DNA of 64,000 bases. It comes from Terfezia claveryi (taxonomy: Eukaryota > Ascomycota > Pezizomycetes > Pezizales > Pezizaceae). Below the pieces are notes generated by a model that worked only from the letters and a program-made list of their open reading frames with translations, searched no databases and was not told where the DNA came from. The stretch lies in assembly GCA_015179025.1 (NCBI GenBank), contig WHUX01000089.1, forward strand, positions 154,715 through 218,714, given 5' to 3'. The translations under genes were made by a program, and so were the position numbers. The stretch's first letter is position 1. Each line of letters begins with the position of its first letter. Positions 23,031 to 33,888 of this stretch are shown here, in pieces.

Positions 23031-23887
23031 CTAGAATTCACTCCCGCAGTCGGTCCACTCTGAGGCAACAGTTCCACGTTCATCCGCATCCCTATCTATC
23101 TCAACCTCCCCCGACGACGACGACGACGAGAGAACCCCCTCCCAATCCACCCACTCCCCCACCTCACACCCCACCTCATCAAAAACCTCCCACCCCCACT
23201 GCTCCACGACCCTCCTCCTCCTCCCCTCCCACCTCCCCACCGCCTCATCCACCAGTCCATCCCACCTCCCATCTCCCCTCCCCCAGACCTCCTCTGAACT
23301 CAGATACCCACTCTCCCCTCCCTCCTCCTCCTCCTTCTCCTCCCCCTCCTCTCCCTGTTTGAAACCCCGCCCGCATACACGCATCCCATTTTCCGCGCCC
23401 CAGCACTCCTGGGGGCGGAGGTCAAAGCCGACAGATATACTTCCCCAGCGCCTCGATTCTGGAGTGGGGTTTGGGTTATTGTGGCGCGCGGAGAGGAGTT
23501 TCGCCGCGACGTGGAGCTCGTGCCTGTGCATGGCCAGCCGCCGGGGCTCGGGGAGGTAGCAGCATGAGCAGGTGTAGGATATCCAGCGCCAGTTGTCGGT
23601 AGTGAGGGTGTGGAGGTGTTGTTTTGCGGGAGGGGAGGGGGTGGGTGGGTGGGTACGGTGGAGAGTTGGGTTGGTGACGGTCTGTGGAGGTGTTAGTTGG
23701 ACATAATAGAGGGGACAGAGGAGGGGGCTACCTCGTGAAAGGAGGGCCGACTGTGTCGGCCGGCGCGGCGGATGTAGCCGTACCGGAAGAGGTGGCACTT
23801 GAAACGCTTTTTGGGGATGCTGGGGGCGCGGAGGTCGTGGGATTGGTCATCGGGGTGGATGGGAACGATGATGGTGGTGACTGTCAT
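23031..23887 (-). CDS. Small uncharacterised protein, paralogue of the gene at 25330
   Basis: Two exons, 23887-23732 and 23681-23031, with a GTAGCC donor and CCACAG acceptor: 807 nt, 268 aa, in phase. The start ATG gives MTVTTIIVPIHPDD. The middle contains YTCSCCYLPEPRRLAMHRHE. An acidic Glu/Gly-rich linker follows, then a tryptophan-rich C-terminal block, GLVDEAVGRWEGRRRRVVEQ then WGWEVFDEVG. That block is clearly related to KLVDDAVGVWEGKRRRCVEE in the gene at 25330. I know no function. The DNA is strongly biased (C/T-rich on the plus strand), so antisense frames are also open; homology with the second gene supports this frame. Confidence 0.7.
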
Positions 23888-24485
23888 GGTTGGTGGGTAT
23901 ATTTGAAAGATGAGATATGGTGATAGACGTGTGAGATCAATACGTGCACGAGAGAAACTGAACCTGGAACTTGACACCGCGGAGATAGGAAGAAGGGAGA
24001 GGAGTGCAAATATAGGTAGTCAATGAATAAATAGATGAATGAAGCAAGGGCTATCTATACAACAATTGTAACAGGTGCAGGAGGTATCTAGTATCTGTGG
24101 GCCTACTCCGTAGGCCTAGATCGATATCCAAAGGATTTGGGTATATCCACCACTGTCACCCCCTATCCTCCCTTAAAATTATCCATAGGACGTGTATAGC
24201 AGGTAGCTATGACTCAAGCTCCTTTTCAGCTTCCCGGGGGACATGAGTGAAGCGGCTGCGCAATGTTGTCGCAAAGATGGTTTCTTCAGGTTGCACAAAG
24301 CCGTGATTGTGGAGAGGTGCTGTGCGCTTCCGCACATCCGTACATGCAGTACATATGTACATGCACTGTTATGTTCCTAGCAGACGCAGATCCATGTTTT
24401 GCCCCTAGTCTCATGCCAAGACCCTTTTGCCCCGTGAATCGAAGCTGGCCACCAGCCCCCTAACCCTGGCGTTGAGGGTAACCTA

Positions 24486-24800
24486 CCGTAGTAATTGGCA
24501 ATTAACGCCCCCCTTCTCACATAACGCCCCCCCTATATTTAGAGAGTGTAAGTCTAACTATTCTACATATATCTTAAGTACATATGTAACGCTATCTATG
24601 TGTAGTTAGGTACTAAGGAGGGACAGTGCCATAGCATCAGAAGTTCCGCCAGACTACAGAAGTTCTAGCTAGATTAGTATCAGCCAAAAGATCAGGCTGG
24701 TGGTTGAGTCGTAGTCCATCTGGCCTAGCGCACCCAAGAACTCTAAATATAGGGGGGGCGGTATGTGAGGAGGGGGGGCGTTAATTGCCAATTACTATGG
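24486..24800. mobile_element. 315-bp MITE with long TIRs and TA duplication
   Basis: The left end CCGTAGTAATTGGCAATTAA and the right end (reverse complement) CCATAGTAATTGGCAATTAA begin inverted repeats of about 65 bp that run through poly-C blocks to TATATTTAGAG. Both ends are flanked by TA (24484-24485 and 24801-24802), as in Tc1/mariner-type elements. There is no coding capacity. A micro-insertion sits inside it at 24647. Confidence 0.8.
24638..24665. mobile_element. Micro-insertion inside the MITE, perfect 9-bp duplication
   Basis: The insert CGCCAGACTA (24647-24656; TAGTCTGGCG on the other strand) lies between two perfect copies of CAGAAGTTC (24638-24646 and 24657-24665). Confidence 0.7.
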
Positions 24801-24850
24801 TAGTAACCTAAGCCTTGCGCGGCTCCTATTTATTGGAGCGCAGCCCATGC

Positions 24851-24883
24851 AGCCCTACCATGCCAACCAGACTAAGCCCTAAC
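24851..24883. mobile_element. Micro-insertion, 8/9 duplication
   Basis: The insert ATGCCAACCAGACTA (24860-24874) lies between AGCCCTACC (24851-24859) and AGCCCTAAC (24875-24883). Confidence 0.6.
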
Positions 24884-24901
24884 TGATACCAAATTTGAAC
24901 T

Positions 24902-24930
24902 GCCACCGATTAGTCTGGTTGGCCACTGAT
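24902..24930. mobile_element. Micro-insertion, 8/9 duplication
   Basis: The insert TAGTCTGGTTG (24911-24921) lies between GCCACCGAT (24902-24910) and GCCACTGAT (24922-24930). It is opposite in orientation to its neighbour at 24860. Confidence 0.65.
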
Positions 24931-25329
24931 GATACTTGTGGTCATTGCCACCACTTCGGTGACAATTGGGATCCCCGCAGTACCCCGTAACATGTACCGA
25001 GTATCGCGGGTATATAATCTCTGCCTGCCCTATTCTCTTCGCTCGAACTCCCACTTCCACAATCCAAGCTCCTCGGAGCAAATGTATAGTGCGTGCTGTG
25101 CACGTTAAGTACATCGCAATCGCTCCTTTCATCCCCCCCAAAAAAACCAAACTTCTCTCGGTTCCTTTCGCTAGGTAATCGACAAAGAAATCATCCCGCA
25201 GATACCTAATTCCAAGAATACTTAACGTGCTCAGCCTGCACATCCGGTGCCCATCATCGATATCGAGACACTTTTATTCAGTGGAAATCCCCCAGCAACA
25301 ACTGTTAGCACTCCTAGCTGCTCATCACC

Positions 25330-26118
25330 ATGGACCCCAATACCGCCGACGACTTTCCCCCACTCACCTCCACTACCCTCGACCTACGCACCCCCTCCCT
25401 TGGCCCCCTCCGCCACCGTACACACTTGAAAAAATACTCCACAACCAACCTCCCTACCCGCGCCTTCCCCAAACCCATCCCCTTCTCCCACGCTCTCACC
25501 CTTCCCACAATCACCCTTGTCCCTGAGCTCTCCGCCTGGGAATCCGCTGGAATCTCCTTCTGCTTCTACAACGACCTCCTCCACCCAAACACCTCCACTA
25601 ATCTTCTCACCGCTCGGGCCCAGCGCAGACGCGTATATGCTGCTAGTAGGATAGCAGCGAGTTTAGTCTGGGGGAACCATTGTGCATGTCCGGGATGTAA
25701 GCGGGAGCGGAGGCAGATGAACCGGAAGGCCCGGAAGGCTACTTATACCAAGGGGGAGGTTGAAGATGGGGTTTTGGAGAAGAATGTGATGGAAGTTGAT
25801 GAACGGGAGATTAAAATGGGGGGCATCCCATGGTGGATAGAGGGGCATAGAGGAGAGGATGAGGATTATGGGTGTGATGAGCTGAGCGTGCAGATGCTTC
25901 CCCCGGCGAGAGATGCGTGGGCAAAGCTGGTGGATGATGCGGTTGGCGTGTGGGAGGGGAAGAGGAGGAGGTGTGTCGAGGAGTTGGGTTGGGAAGTTTG
26001 TAGTGATGTGGGCGCCTGTATATGTGCATGCTCGCCGAGCGTTTGGTCGGAGGATGGTGAGGAGTTTGGTGAGGTTGAGGATGGGGATTGGGATAAGATG
26101 TCTGTATGTACGGCTTAG
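25330..26118 (+). CDS. Small uncharacterised protein, paralogue of the gene at 23031
   Basis: A single open exon of 262 codons beginning MDPNTADDFPPLTS. The region around residues 30-75 reads RTHLKKYSTTNLPTRAFPKP and HALTLPTITLVPELSAWESA. A cysteine cluster (CACPGC) follows near residue 120. The C-terminal block KLVDDAVGVWEGKRRRCVEE then LGWEVCSDVG matches the minus-strand gene at 23031-23887. The acidic tail ends in DKMSVCTA. I do not recognise the family. The two genes are transcribed away from each other with about 1.4 kb and a MITE between them. No intron is needed. Confidence 0.7.
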   Translation: MDPNTADDFPPLTSTTLDLRTPSLGPLRHRTHLKKYSTTNLPTRAFPKPIPFSHALTLPTITLVPELSAWESAGISFCFYNDLLHPNTSTNLLTARAQRRRVYAASRIAASLVWGNHCACPGCKRERRQMNRKARKATYTKGEVEDGVLEKNVMEVDEREIKMGGIPWWIEGHRGEDEDYGCDELSVQMLPPARDAWAKLVDDAVGVWEGKRRRCVEELGWEVCSDVGACICACSPSVWSEDGEEFGEVEDGDWDKMSVCTA

Positions 26119-26649
26119 ATGGACCTGGTGCTCGTCTTAGGTCTGTATGTTAGAATTAAACTATACCACTACCCATGAAGTCCTGACTATATAGAAATTG
26201 AAGGATGAAGCATCGGGAGAGTGCGAGAGGATACGATGATCATGTACGCCTGTCTAATGTTGTGAGTTCGTGAGCGCTTATCTGATTCCTCTCACTCGAG
26301 AATCGTATCAAAAACAACACAAAATTGAAATATTCCAAAGATATTAAAGCTAGTCACCTTTCGTCCAGTTGGGAAAATTATGGTGGCAGTTAGTTCGTTA
26401 GCACAAGACGAGATTCAGGGTAATAACGGTACGCACACTCTAGAGTACCCAAGTACCCAAGTAGCTACGTACAAGCCTCAATAGGTATCTCTACCCCGAA
26501 ATAACATACCATATCATTGTAACACAGCACCCCCTTTACCGTTGCTGTATAATCCCAGTTTCGTTATACCCAGTACGGGGTTTATCCCAAGCAAAACCCT
26601 AGGATCAAGTCCATTTGTATGCGTGGGCACATTGTTTTTTTTTTCTTTC
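26119..26649. other. Intergenic, nothing recognised
   Basis: No coding or repeat signal is evident apart from the sequence that leads into the third copy of the coiled-coil gene flank. Confidence 0.4.
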
Positions 26650-27210
26650 TTTTGTAGGGAAACATAACGTAGGCTGGTTGCAAGTCACTCCTCACAGAGG
26701 TGTGGGGGCTGTGCTGGGCCCAGGAATGATACTCTGATAGACTATTAAGGCTATTCAAACTAGATTTCTGCACTTTTGTGTACTTTCTGTACTCTCTGCG
26801 GCCCTAAAAAGCTACAACCTAATGAAATGCTATTCGTTGCTCTCATTACCTATCACCATGCTGTTATCTTGCATGTTTATCCATAGAACCTAAACCATTG
26901 AACTGGATATGTTGTTTACGCTCCCCAATTTACCCCAACTTTTGTGTTCCACCATGCCATATTCCAATCCTATCTTGAGAAACAAAAGAAAAAGCACAAG
27001 AAAGGTGAACATAGAAGAGAATAGAAAGTTAAGGCTATGGCCACTCCAAAACTTTTCCCTCTAATGACATATGAATGCTTGATGTTCGAACATCAAAGGT
27101 TATGCGAGGAATGAAACAGCAATCAGGTGGGGTAATCCGTGTTATATACCAGTATTTATTGTCAGGAAGTTGGAAACTTCCCATGGGTAAGCATGCTCAT
27201 GAGGCGGGGC
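26650..27210 (-). pseudogene. Truncated third copy of the coiled-coil gene and its 3' flank
   Basis: 26650-27030 matches the 3' flanks at 14920-15420 and 18200-18540. About 27030-27205 matches the end of the last exon (reverse complement of CTAATGACATATGAATGCTT, and the WPS end). Similarity stops at about 27205, after GCATGCTCATG. Only the last ~60 codons remain, with extra small indels, so it is non-functional. Confidence 0.65.
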
Positions 27211-27967
27211 AGTATGTAATATGGAATAAGTAATTGTCATTGATGATTGAGTTTGAAGGTGGCAGGGCAAAATTCACATAAATATTTACAGTAAGTGACC
27301 GACAGCATGAAGGCTGTATCTGCTGTGCTTGATAGCTATCACTATATATTTGCTGAGTTGAGCTGTTTGGTTTGTGTGCAATTGGTAGTTAGAGATATGG
27401 AGCGATTGACCGTTTCTTTTTTTTTTTTTTCCAACGTATGCCCGTAGTCAACTTACGGGGCCTGAAAGCTTCCCCTTTAAAGGTTCGACCTGTGCTTTCT
27501 GGACAACAAGCGTAAGCTACGTACACCTGTGTCTTACCAATTGTTATGAAACTGTTAAAGACCCAAATCACCAACTCGACTCCGAATCCGGCCTCTTCCG
27601 TCCTCCGTCAAAATCATATACCTCAATTAGGAGCCTCGAACCTCCATCCCCACCCGACCCTCTAATATACAAATGAAAGTGGTATACCCTCCCCAGGAAC
27701 CAACGTGCTCCCATAATATTCCACATCTTCACATCATGTATTATCTCTGCTATGGGCCTACGATAGGGTATTCCGCGCACATTACAAATACTTTGGTGTC
27801 GATATACTTCTCAGTGTTGGCTGCTTTTGTTGGCTTCTTGTGTTTGACAGGTTGGGGATTCTTGCCTTAGTTTCTACCTGATGTCGGGTATGCTGTTTTT
27901 TGATTATGGGTGGTGCCGCAGGGCCGATGTCCTCTAACTACATTTCCTTTTTTAAACAGACAGATTC

Positions 27968-28486
27968 TCATAGAGTGAGAATCATCATTAACCCATCTTT
28001 ACATCCTCTGGCACCTTGTTTGTTGGTGGGTAGCGTATCACCCACTGGCTTCCTGTCCTTGGACCCCTCTTTTCCCTTCCCTTTATCCTTCCTCTTCCCC
28101 TTCCGCTCCACTGCCTGTCCCAACTCCTCAATTCCTGCTACCTGCAATACTTCCTCATCGGCTCGCTTGAGGTATCCTTCACCACCGGAGATACCCGAAC
28201 TCCACAGTCTGCCGTTCCTTCTCTCTACCTTTATTATCAATAAATCTTGGGAGCGATTGATTAACTGATATGACTGTAGAAGATATCTATTACGCCAATG
28301 TACAGCTAGGTGGCCAAAAAAGTCATCCCATCCCCTGCATAAACGCTGCATATTGGAGAATTTTTTATGGGTCACCCCCCCCCCCCCCCTTTCTTCTCCC
28401 CCTCTCACACATTTCCCATATATTTTAGATGTAAATAAAATCAATATTATTTTGCCACCATACCGTATGTTGGGGTAATAAATCAA
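27968..28486 (-). other. Open frame of unknown status
   Basis: A 172-codon minus-strand frame with a protein-like middle (for example RWDDFFGHL-like and RRNGRLWSSGISGGEGYL) and a lysine/glycine-rich end (KGKRKDKGKGKEGSKDRK). A poly-C run on the plus strand at about 28375-28389 crosses it. I do not recognise it; it may be part of a lost gene. Confidence 0.2.
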
Positions 28487-28556
28487 TCAAGAATGAGATA
28501 GGGTAATATTTCTATCCAGTGCTAAAATGTGGATCCCTGTTCAGGGTAAATTCTAT

Positions 28557-28995
28557 ATGTATAGTTCCATGCCATTAGTTTTTGCCCTTTGTCGTTTTTA
28601 CACCCAAACATGTCAACAATTCGAAAATACTGAAAACTATCAACCCCATGAATTAAGTCCACCCAAAGATCGAAAATTTAGTTACTATCAAGGACTTAAT
28701 GCTCATGATCTCTAAATACACTGTAAATGGAAAATGCTCTCGGTGGAAAATCCAGAAGTTTAAAGAGTGATTCCAAGTACCTTACCCATACAAATTTGTA
28801 TGACACTACTATGTATTTATGCCTCTCCAATATTCTAAAGCTTCCAGCCGATGAAATACCTTTCATATTCAGTACACACTTTCTTGATATTAGCAAAATT
28901 TTATAGCGTTGTTGCTTTTTGACACTCCACTTAAAAATGACGCTTTTGGTGTAAAAACACAAACGGCCGAAGACCAATGTCCTAGAACTATACAT
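28557..28995. mobile_element. ~440-bp element with ~55-bp imperfect terminal inverted repeats
   Basis: Left end ATGTATAGTTCCATGCCATT, right end (reverse complement) ATGTATAGTTCTAGGACATT. Similarity continues through TTTTTACACC at roughly 80% over 55 bp. No transposase is visible; a decayed MITE is the simplest reading. I could not fix the target duplication. Confidence 0.5.
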
Positions 28996-29103
28996 CGGTA
29001 ATACTTAATGCTTCTACCATCACAACTCTCATCGCTATCCTCTAGAGTTCCTCAAAAACTTTGCACCTCCTATTACCTATAAACGTAATCACTAAACGCT
29101 ACC

Positions 29104-29690
29104 ATGCCCTCGCTCCTAGCCAGTACCCGTAACCCAATCTGAATTTAAACGTATCAATTCCTTGCTGGACAAGGTTCAAGTATTTCGTCATACTGTCCAG
29201 AAGGATGGTGCTGAGTTTTTTCAGAAAAAAAGAATAGGTTCAGAATTTCATCAGCGACTTCTACCTATTCATAGCACACGCGGGCGGCTGATTAATTTGC
29301 TTGACCCTTGAATCCACCCGGGTTTCCGGGTTGCTCGTTATACCGTCCTGAAGGGTGGTGCATACGAGTATTGAGGTTTTTTAAAAAGGAATTGCTGGCC
29401 AAAGTGTTTGAGCAGGTGCAGTATGAATCTATACGCGCGGAGGATATGGATCAATGCGTTTTCCAATAGTGCTGTAGTGTGACCGTGTTATGGAAACCGA
29501 GGAACAGGCAATAAAATTTGGCCATCAAGTGGGCAGCCGTGTTAGTATCTTTGTGCATGAGACGCACTTGACAACCCAATACCATCATATAAATAACATT
29601 TATTCCACAGACGGAGTGCATGAAATTAGGGGCTCTTATTCACGAGGCTTTGGCAATCGGTGGGAATGCTTTATGTTGGACTGTTAACTG
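29104..29690 (+). pseudogene. Unidentified decayed coding sequence
   Basis: A plus-strand frame reads EFKRINSLLDKVQVFRHTVQ, KDGAEFF and HSTRGRLINLLDP before a stop. More fragments follow (HPGFRVARYTVLKGGAYEY) and then an ATG frame at 29490-29687. Amino-acid usage looks genic, but stops and frame changes break it. Family unknown. Confidence 0.3.
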
Positions 29691-30029
29691 GTAGTTTGGT
29701 GATCAGTCGTAGTAGGCATGTCTACAGTACTATGGACAAGTTAGGTTTCTGAGATCCAGCAAAGGGTGTCTGTTAGATATTGAACCTGAGAAGAGCCCTA
29801 ATATTGGGCACACTTGGCGCGTGCGGAAACCTGTGGCTTTCTAGTTGCAATTGGTATTCGCATACATCTAGAGAGACATACAGAGGCAGCTTGATAAGGG
29901 TCATAGTTGGGTCTATGCTAGTAGAGCTGGTTGGGATATTGCAATATATATTTGCCCAAAGCCTCCAGATCTTCAGTCACAGGAATTTGTGCATACCCTA
30001 GAGCTTGGGGTGAACATCATCCGTTGGAT

Positions 30030-31370
30030 ACTGTGAAATATCAGCCTTTCTTCATTAAAGCCTTAGCTGCATCCCATTTCGTATGCTTCTCCGCGAACAC
30101 TGCGAGCTCCCTTAAGAATTCCTCAGCCGGCCAGATTGGCTTCACCTCACCAAACTTTTCCTCCCAGGCCCCATCCCAAGCCATCCCTCTGTGTCCACGT
30201 CCATCCGCATATCTCTACCCTTTATATCATCAGCCATTCGAGTATCTGTCTCCACCTCTGAAGGAGTCACTAACTGAGTCTAATGGCTTAAAGTAGTTGC
30301 ATCCGTTTGAATACTCAGTTCTTCGATTTGGGGCCGACCTGAATCACTGGATGGAATGAGAGTAACATACTCAAGTATCTGGTCGACTTCCCATTTTCTG
30401 ACATCCGTTATGCTCTACAAGATCCTTCCCTGTTCATTCCAATATCTTTTAAGTATCCAGGGAGCTCAGACTCGAAGGCGGCTATTTTTGGTATGTCGTC
30501 CTCATTGACATCTGCTTTTCATTTGCCCTTTGGTTTTCACGTTCCTCACTGCCGCAGTCTCATTGCTATCGTCGGTTCCTTCCCCCTCATCCAACGCTTC
30601 CTCATTATCTCCACCTCTTCTCATCCCTTGTTTGCTTTCTCAGCCTATTTCCCCATCCTGATTTGAGTTCCAGAGATTTCGAGTTCTGTTCTTTCCTCGG
30701 CCGCATTCAATATACCAAGCTTATCCTAGAGGATGCGCTGTCTAGTCATCAGCGGGAGATCCAATCCGCATATCAGGGTAACAGGAGCTTCCAGATGTGC
30801 CACCAAATCCTTTCTACCTGAAGGATCTTCACGCCCAGATTGCCTCATCAAGCCTTCCATTAAGCCCCGCTTTTTTCAACATTAAGCACTATAGCTTTGA
30901 CCCTCGTGATCTCTTGCGTGATATAGCACACAAGCCATCCCAGAACACTTCCGATTTCCTCCTCGACAATTCCACTGTTCAATTCTTTTATGCTGGTTAA
31001 TTATGTCCTCATGTTCATGGATAATATTAGCAATCTCATTATTGGTTTCCGACGGTAGGGTTAGCAACCTCTCCGCGTCTGCTTTATGCAGCAGTTTCTC
31101 GACGACTTTCAACCAGGCTTCGGTCTAGTTGATCAATAGTTGTAGCTCAGTGGGTGAAGACTCTATGCATAGTCCAACCCCCGCCGGGTACTGCTGAAAG
31201 TAGGATCGTTGACATGAAGGGAATCGTTGGAGTAAGATGCCTAAGAGTGATGGAGTCGCCGCAGGACATGGTGAATTCTCATTGAAATTAGTCGTGGGTA
31301 TATGTTCATCGTCCAAATCCACACTAAGCATTCTTCTCTTGGAGAATGTTCGGAGATCCAGGTGCATGGT
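30030..31370 (-). pseudogene. Unidentified decayed multi-part gene
   Basis: Minus-strand pieces in order: 31367-31125 (HLDLRTFSKRRMLSVDLDDE, then HIPTTNFNENSP); 31112-30882 (VVEKLLHKADAERLL and NNEIANIIHEHEDIINQHKR), with VELSRRKSEVFWDGL in the next frame; then EEALDEGEGTDDSNETAAV, KIAAFESELPGYLKDIG, VRKWEVDQILEYVTLIPSSD and, last, EEKFGEVKPIWPAEEFLREL ending in KALMKKG. Stops and single-base frame changes separate them. The order suggests one former gene of about 400 residues, with acidic and helical segments. I do not recognise the family. Confidence 0.35.
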
Positions 31371-31613
31371 CCTCGTCCTTTACTTGAGTGCATACTACTT
31401 GTGTAGTAAGTCCATCTCTCCCACCTCCGGGCCTCAAGTCCAGTCCACATCTCAGGATCTCATCCTCTAGGTCCTGCATACTTAGATGCATACGTGCATA
31501 GCATAGATAGATAGCTTAGTCAGGTATGTCGGGCTTGGCAATGCCTATAGGGTCATATGCATGCTCAACATCATATCATCCTACAGACGGAACCCGAATC
31601 AACTCAGTAAGCA

Positions 31614-32167
31614 ATGTCGTCAAACATGCTTCGTCTGTTTAGACAACCGGCGGTCCGCCTGGCTATACACCGTATTCCACGACGTATTCAGTTTAGGGGA
31701 TTTATCAACGGGTCGGAAAATGAAGAGGGCTTATTCATACCAGGGGGGAAGCAAGAGGAAGAAGCCAGACAAAAGTGGGCTCCGAATAACTATGATCGTA
31801 TGGTAAGTCACTCTACATGTAATAGGTTACTGGCTCAACTAACGGTCGAATAGTGGGATCATGTCGATAAGCTGGATGACCGTGTCGCTGGCTTGACGAA
31901 GGCATGTATCATATTCAATAGTAGATGAAGCTTGACTAACGATGGTAGGACTTGGGAGATTTCAAAGGCGATGTTGGCATGAAACTAGGCGATGTCAACA
32001 AAAGTCTTGGAGAGCTTGCTACGAGGATGGAAGCAGGATTTGGGAGAATCGAAACGAACATGGAAAAGAACTACGGGGAGCTTAAAGCTGATATAAAGCC
32101 ACTTGTTTGGCAAGTCCGTATCCTACTTGGAGGGGCGTCGCTGGTATGTATAATATATTACTCGTGA
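31614..32167 (+). CDS. Small coiled-coil protein, array copy 1 (3' end lost)
   Basis: Unknown family. Exons: 31614-31802 (MSSNMLRLFRQPAVRLAIHR, a basic, possibly mitochondrial leader), 31854-31901 (WDHVDKLDDRVAGLTK) and 31949-32167 (DLGDFKGDVGMKLGDVNKSL, then ELATRMEAGFGRIETN, one MEKNYGELK unit and DIKPLVWQVRILLGGASL). Intron 1 (51 nt) is GT-AG with a CTAAC branch; intron 2 (31902-31948) starts GCATGTATC and keeps the frame only as a GC-AG intron. Copy 2 has a further intron and a last exon with a membrane segment. Here a deletion near 32181 removed that acceptor, so reading runs into the old intron and stops at TGA (32165-32167). Probably a truncated product. Confidence 0.5.
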
Positions 32168-32479
32168 ACTACCAGTTATTTCAATAAAAAGCTGGCGGAT
32201 GCAATGCCTCAACCTATTTCTGGGCCCGTTGTCGCCCATAAGATCGATCTAAAAAAATAGGTTCTGTCGGTCTATAGATGGCTTAGGGAGGCTTGCTGGC
32301 TTTCGAATGGTAGATCACGGTGTTTGCTGGTTTGTATTACAAAAGGTGCTTAAAACGGTACGGCATTAGATAATCAATTCTGTTACTCCGTCACATCTGT
32401 ACTTCTCATACACTTGTGAATCAAAAAACGCCCCTGTAATCCCCCCCGGTAGCCAGCAACAACACGTCATATATCCAAT

Positions 32480-32605
32480 CATGGTCAAAATCAGGAATGC
32501 TCTAAACCATGATTACCCTCACATCCTGTCAAAATCTACAATCTACCACCCAATCTACAATAAAAAGAAGATCGCCCAAGTGGTCTTGAGCTATGAATAC
32601 ACGTA
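32480..32605 (+). other. Repeated open exon-like block, copy 1
   Basis: Starts with ATG (MVKIRNALNHDYPHILSKST, then IYHPIYNKKKIAQVVL) and runs into a good donor (GTAAGTAC). The same block recurs at about 34180-34305. No downstream exon could be found. It may be the 5' exon of a second gene carried, incomplete, in the array unit. Confidence 0.3.
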
Positions 32606-33090
32606 AGTACATGGCCTAAATTTAATTACATGGCCTCCCACGCCCCCAAAGTCACCGAACTTGTATAAGGTATTCAAAGCTTCCAGGGTTGAAATCGATT
32701 AGCCCAAAGGCGATTTTCCCTACTTTAAACCGGTGATATATGGTCAAAGTTATGACTGTGGAGTATATGGTACAAGACATCTATATTTTGGGTCTACATA
32801 TAAGGCATATGTAATTGTGCTTTTAAAAGGATTCTGAGTTCAAATAAAAACTCCATCTCAAGCGCAATCCAGTACCTCACGTGGGGAGCCGAGCATCAGA
32901 TATTGCATTCATAAGTAGCCAGTAATCGCGAGAGGGTCAATACTTTTGTAGGACATGCAAAGTCCAGTCCACATCTCATGCTCAACCCGGATCTCATCTT
33001 CTAGGTCCTGCATACTTAGCTGCATACGTGCATAGCATAGATAGATAGCTTAGTCAGGTATGTCGGGCTTGGCAATGCCTATAGGGTCAT

Positions 33091-33888
33091 ATGCCGGGCG
33101 ACCTAGACTTAGAGAATACATGCTCAAACATGCTTCGTCTGTTTAGACAACCGGCGGTCCGCCTGGCTATACACCGTATTCCACGACGTATTCAGTTTAG
33201 GGGATTTATCAACGGGTCGGAAAATGAAGAGGGCTTATTCATACCAGGGGGGAAGCAAGAGGAAGAAGCCAGACAAAAGTGGGCTCCGAATAACTATGAT
33301 CGTATGGTAAGTCACTCTACATGTAATGGGTTACTGGCTCGGATAGTGGGATCATGTCGATAAGCTGGATGACCGTGTCGATAAGCTGGATGACCGTGTC
33401 GCTGGCTTGAGGAAGGCATGTATCATATTCAATAGTAGATGAAGCTTGACTAACGATGGTAGGACTTGGGAGATTTCAAAGGCGATGTCAACAAAAGTCT
33501 TGGAGAGCTTGCTACGAGGATGGAAGCAGGATTTGGGAGAATCGAAACGAACATGGAAAAGAACTACGGGGAGCTTAAAACGAACATGGAAAAGAACTAC
33601 GGGGAGCTTAAAACGAGTATGGAAAAGAACTACGGGGAGCTTAAAGCTGATATAAAGCCACTTGTTTGGCAAGTCCGTATCCTACTTGGAGGGGCGTCGC
33701 TGGTATGTATAATATATTACTCGTGAACTACCAGTTATTTCAATGCTGATATCCATTAGGTTATAGTGTTTCTCGTGAAAACTTATCTCGATGAGCACAA
33801 CATTTTCAACAAAAAGCTGGCGGATGCAATGCCTCAACCTGTTTCTGGGCCAGCCGTTGTCGCCCATAAGATCGATCCAAAAAAATAG
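33091..33888 (+). CDS. Small coiled-coil membrane protein, array copy 2 (most complete)
   Basis: Exons: 33091-33306, 33347-33415, 33463-33702 and 33760-33888: 654 nt, 217 aa. The start gives MPGDLDLENTCSNMLRLFRQ; an inner ATG at 33133 corresponds to the leader of copy 1. Exon 2 has the seven residues DKLDDRV twice. Exon 3 has three 11-residue MEKNYGELK units. Exon 4 adds VIVFLVKTYLDEHNIFNKK, so LLGGASLVIVFLV is a likely membrane segment. Intron 1 is only 40 nt and has lost the CTAAC branch of copy 1, so splicing may be poor. Intron 2 (33416-33462) uses a GC donor; intron 3 is GT-AG. Family and function unknown. Confidence 0.55.

Noticed and set aside
28371..28392. Poly-C run as a functional element
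   Set aside because: A simple homopolymer; several similar runs occur in the window without shared context.
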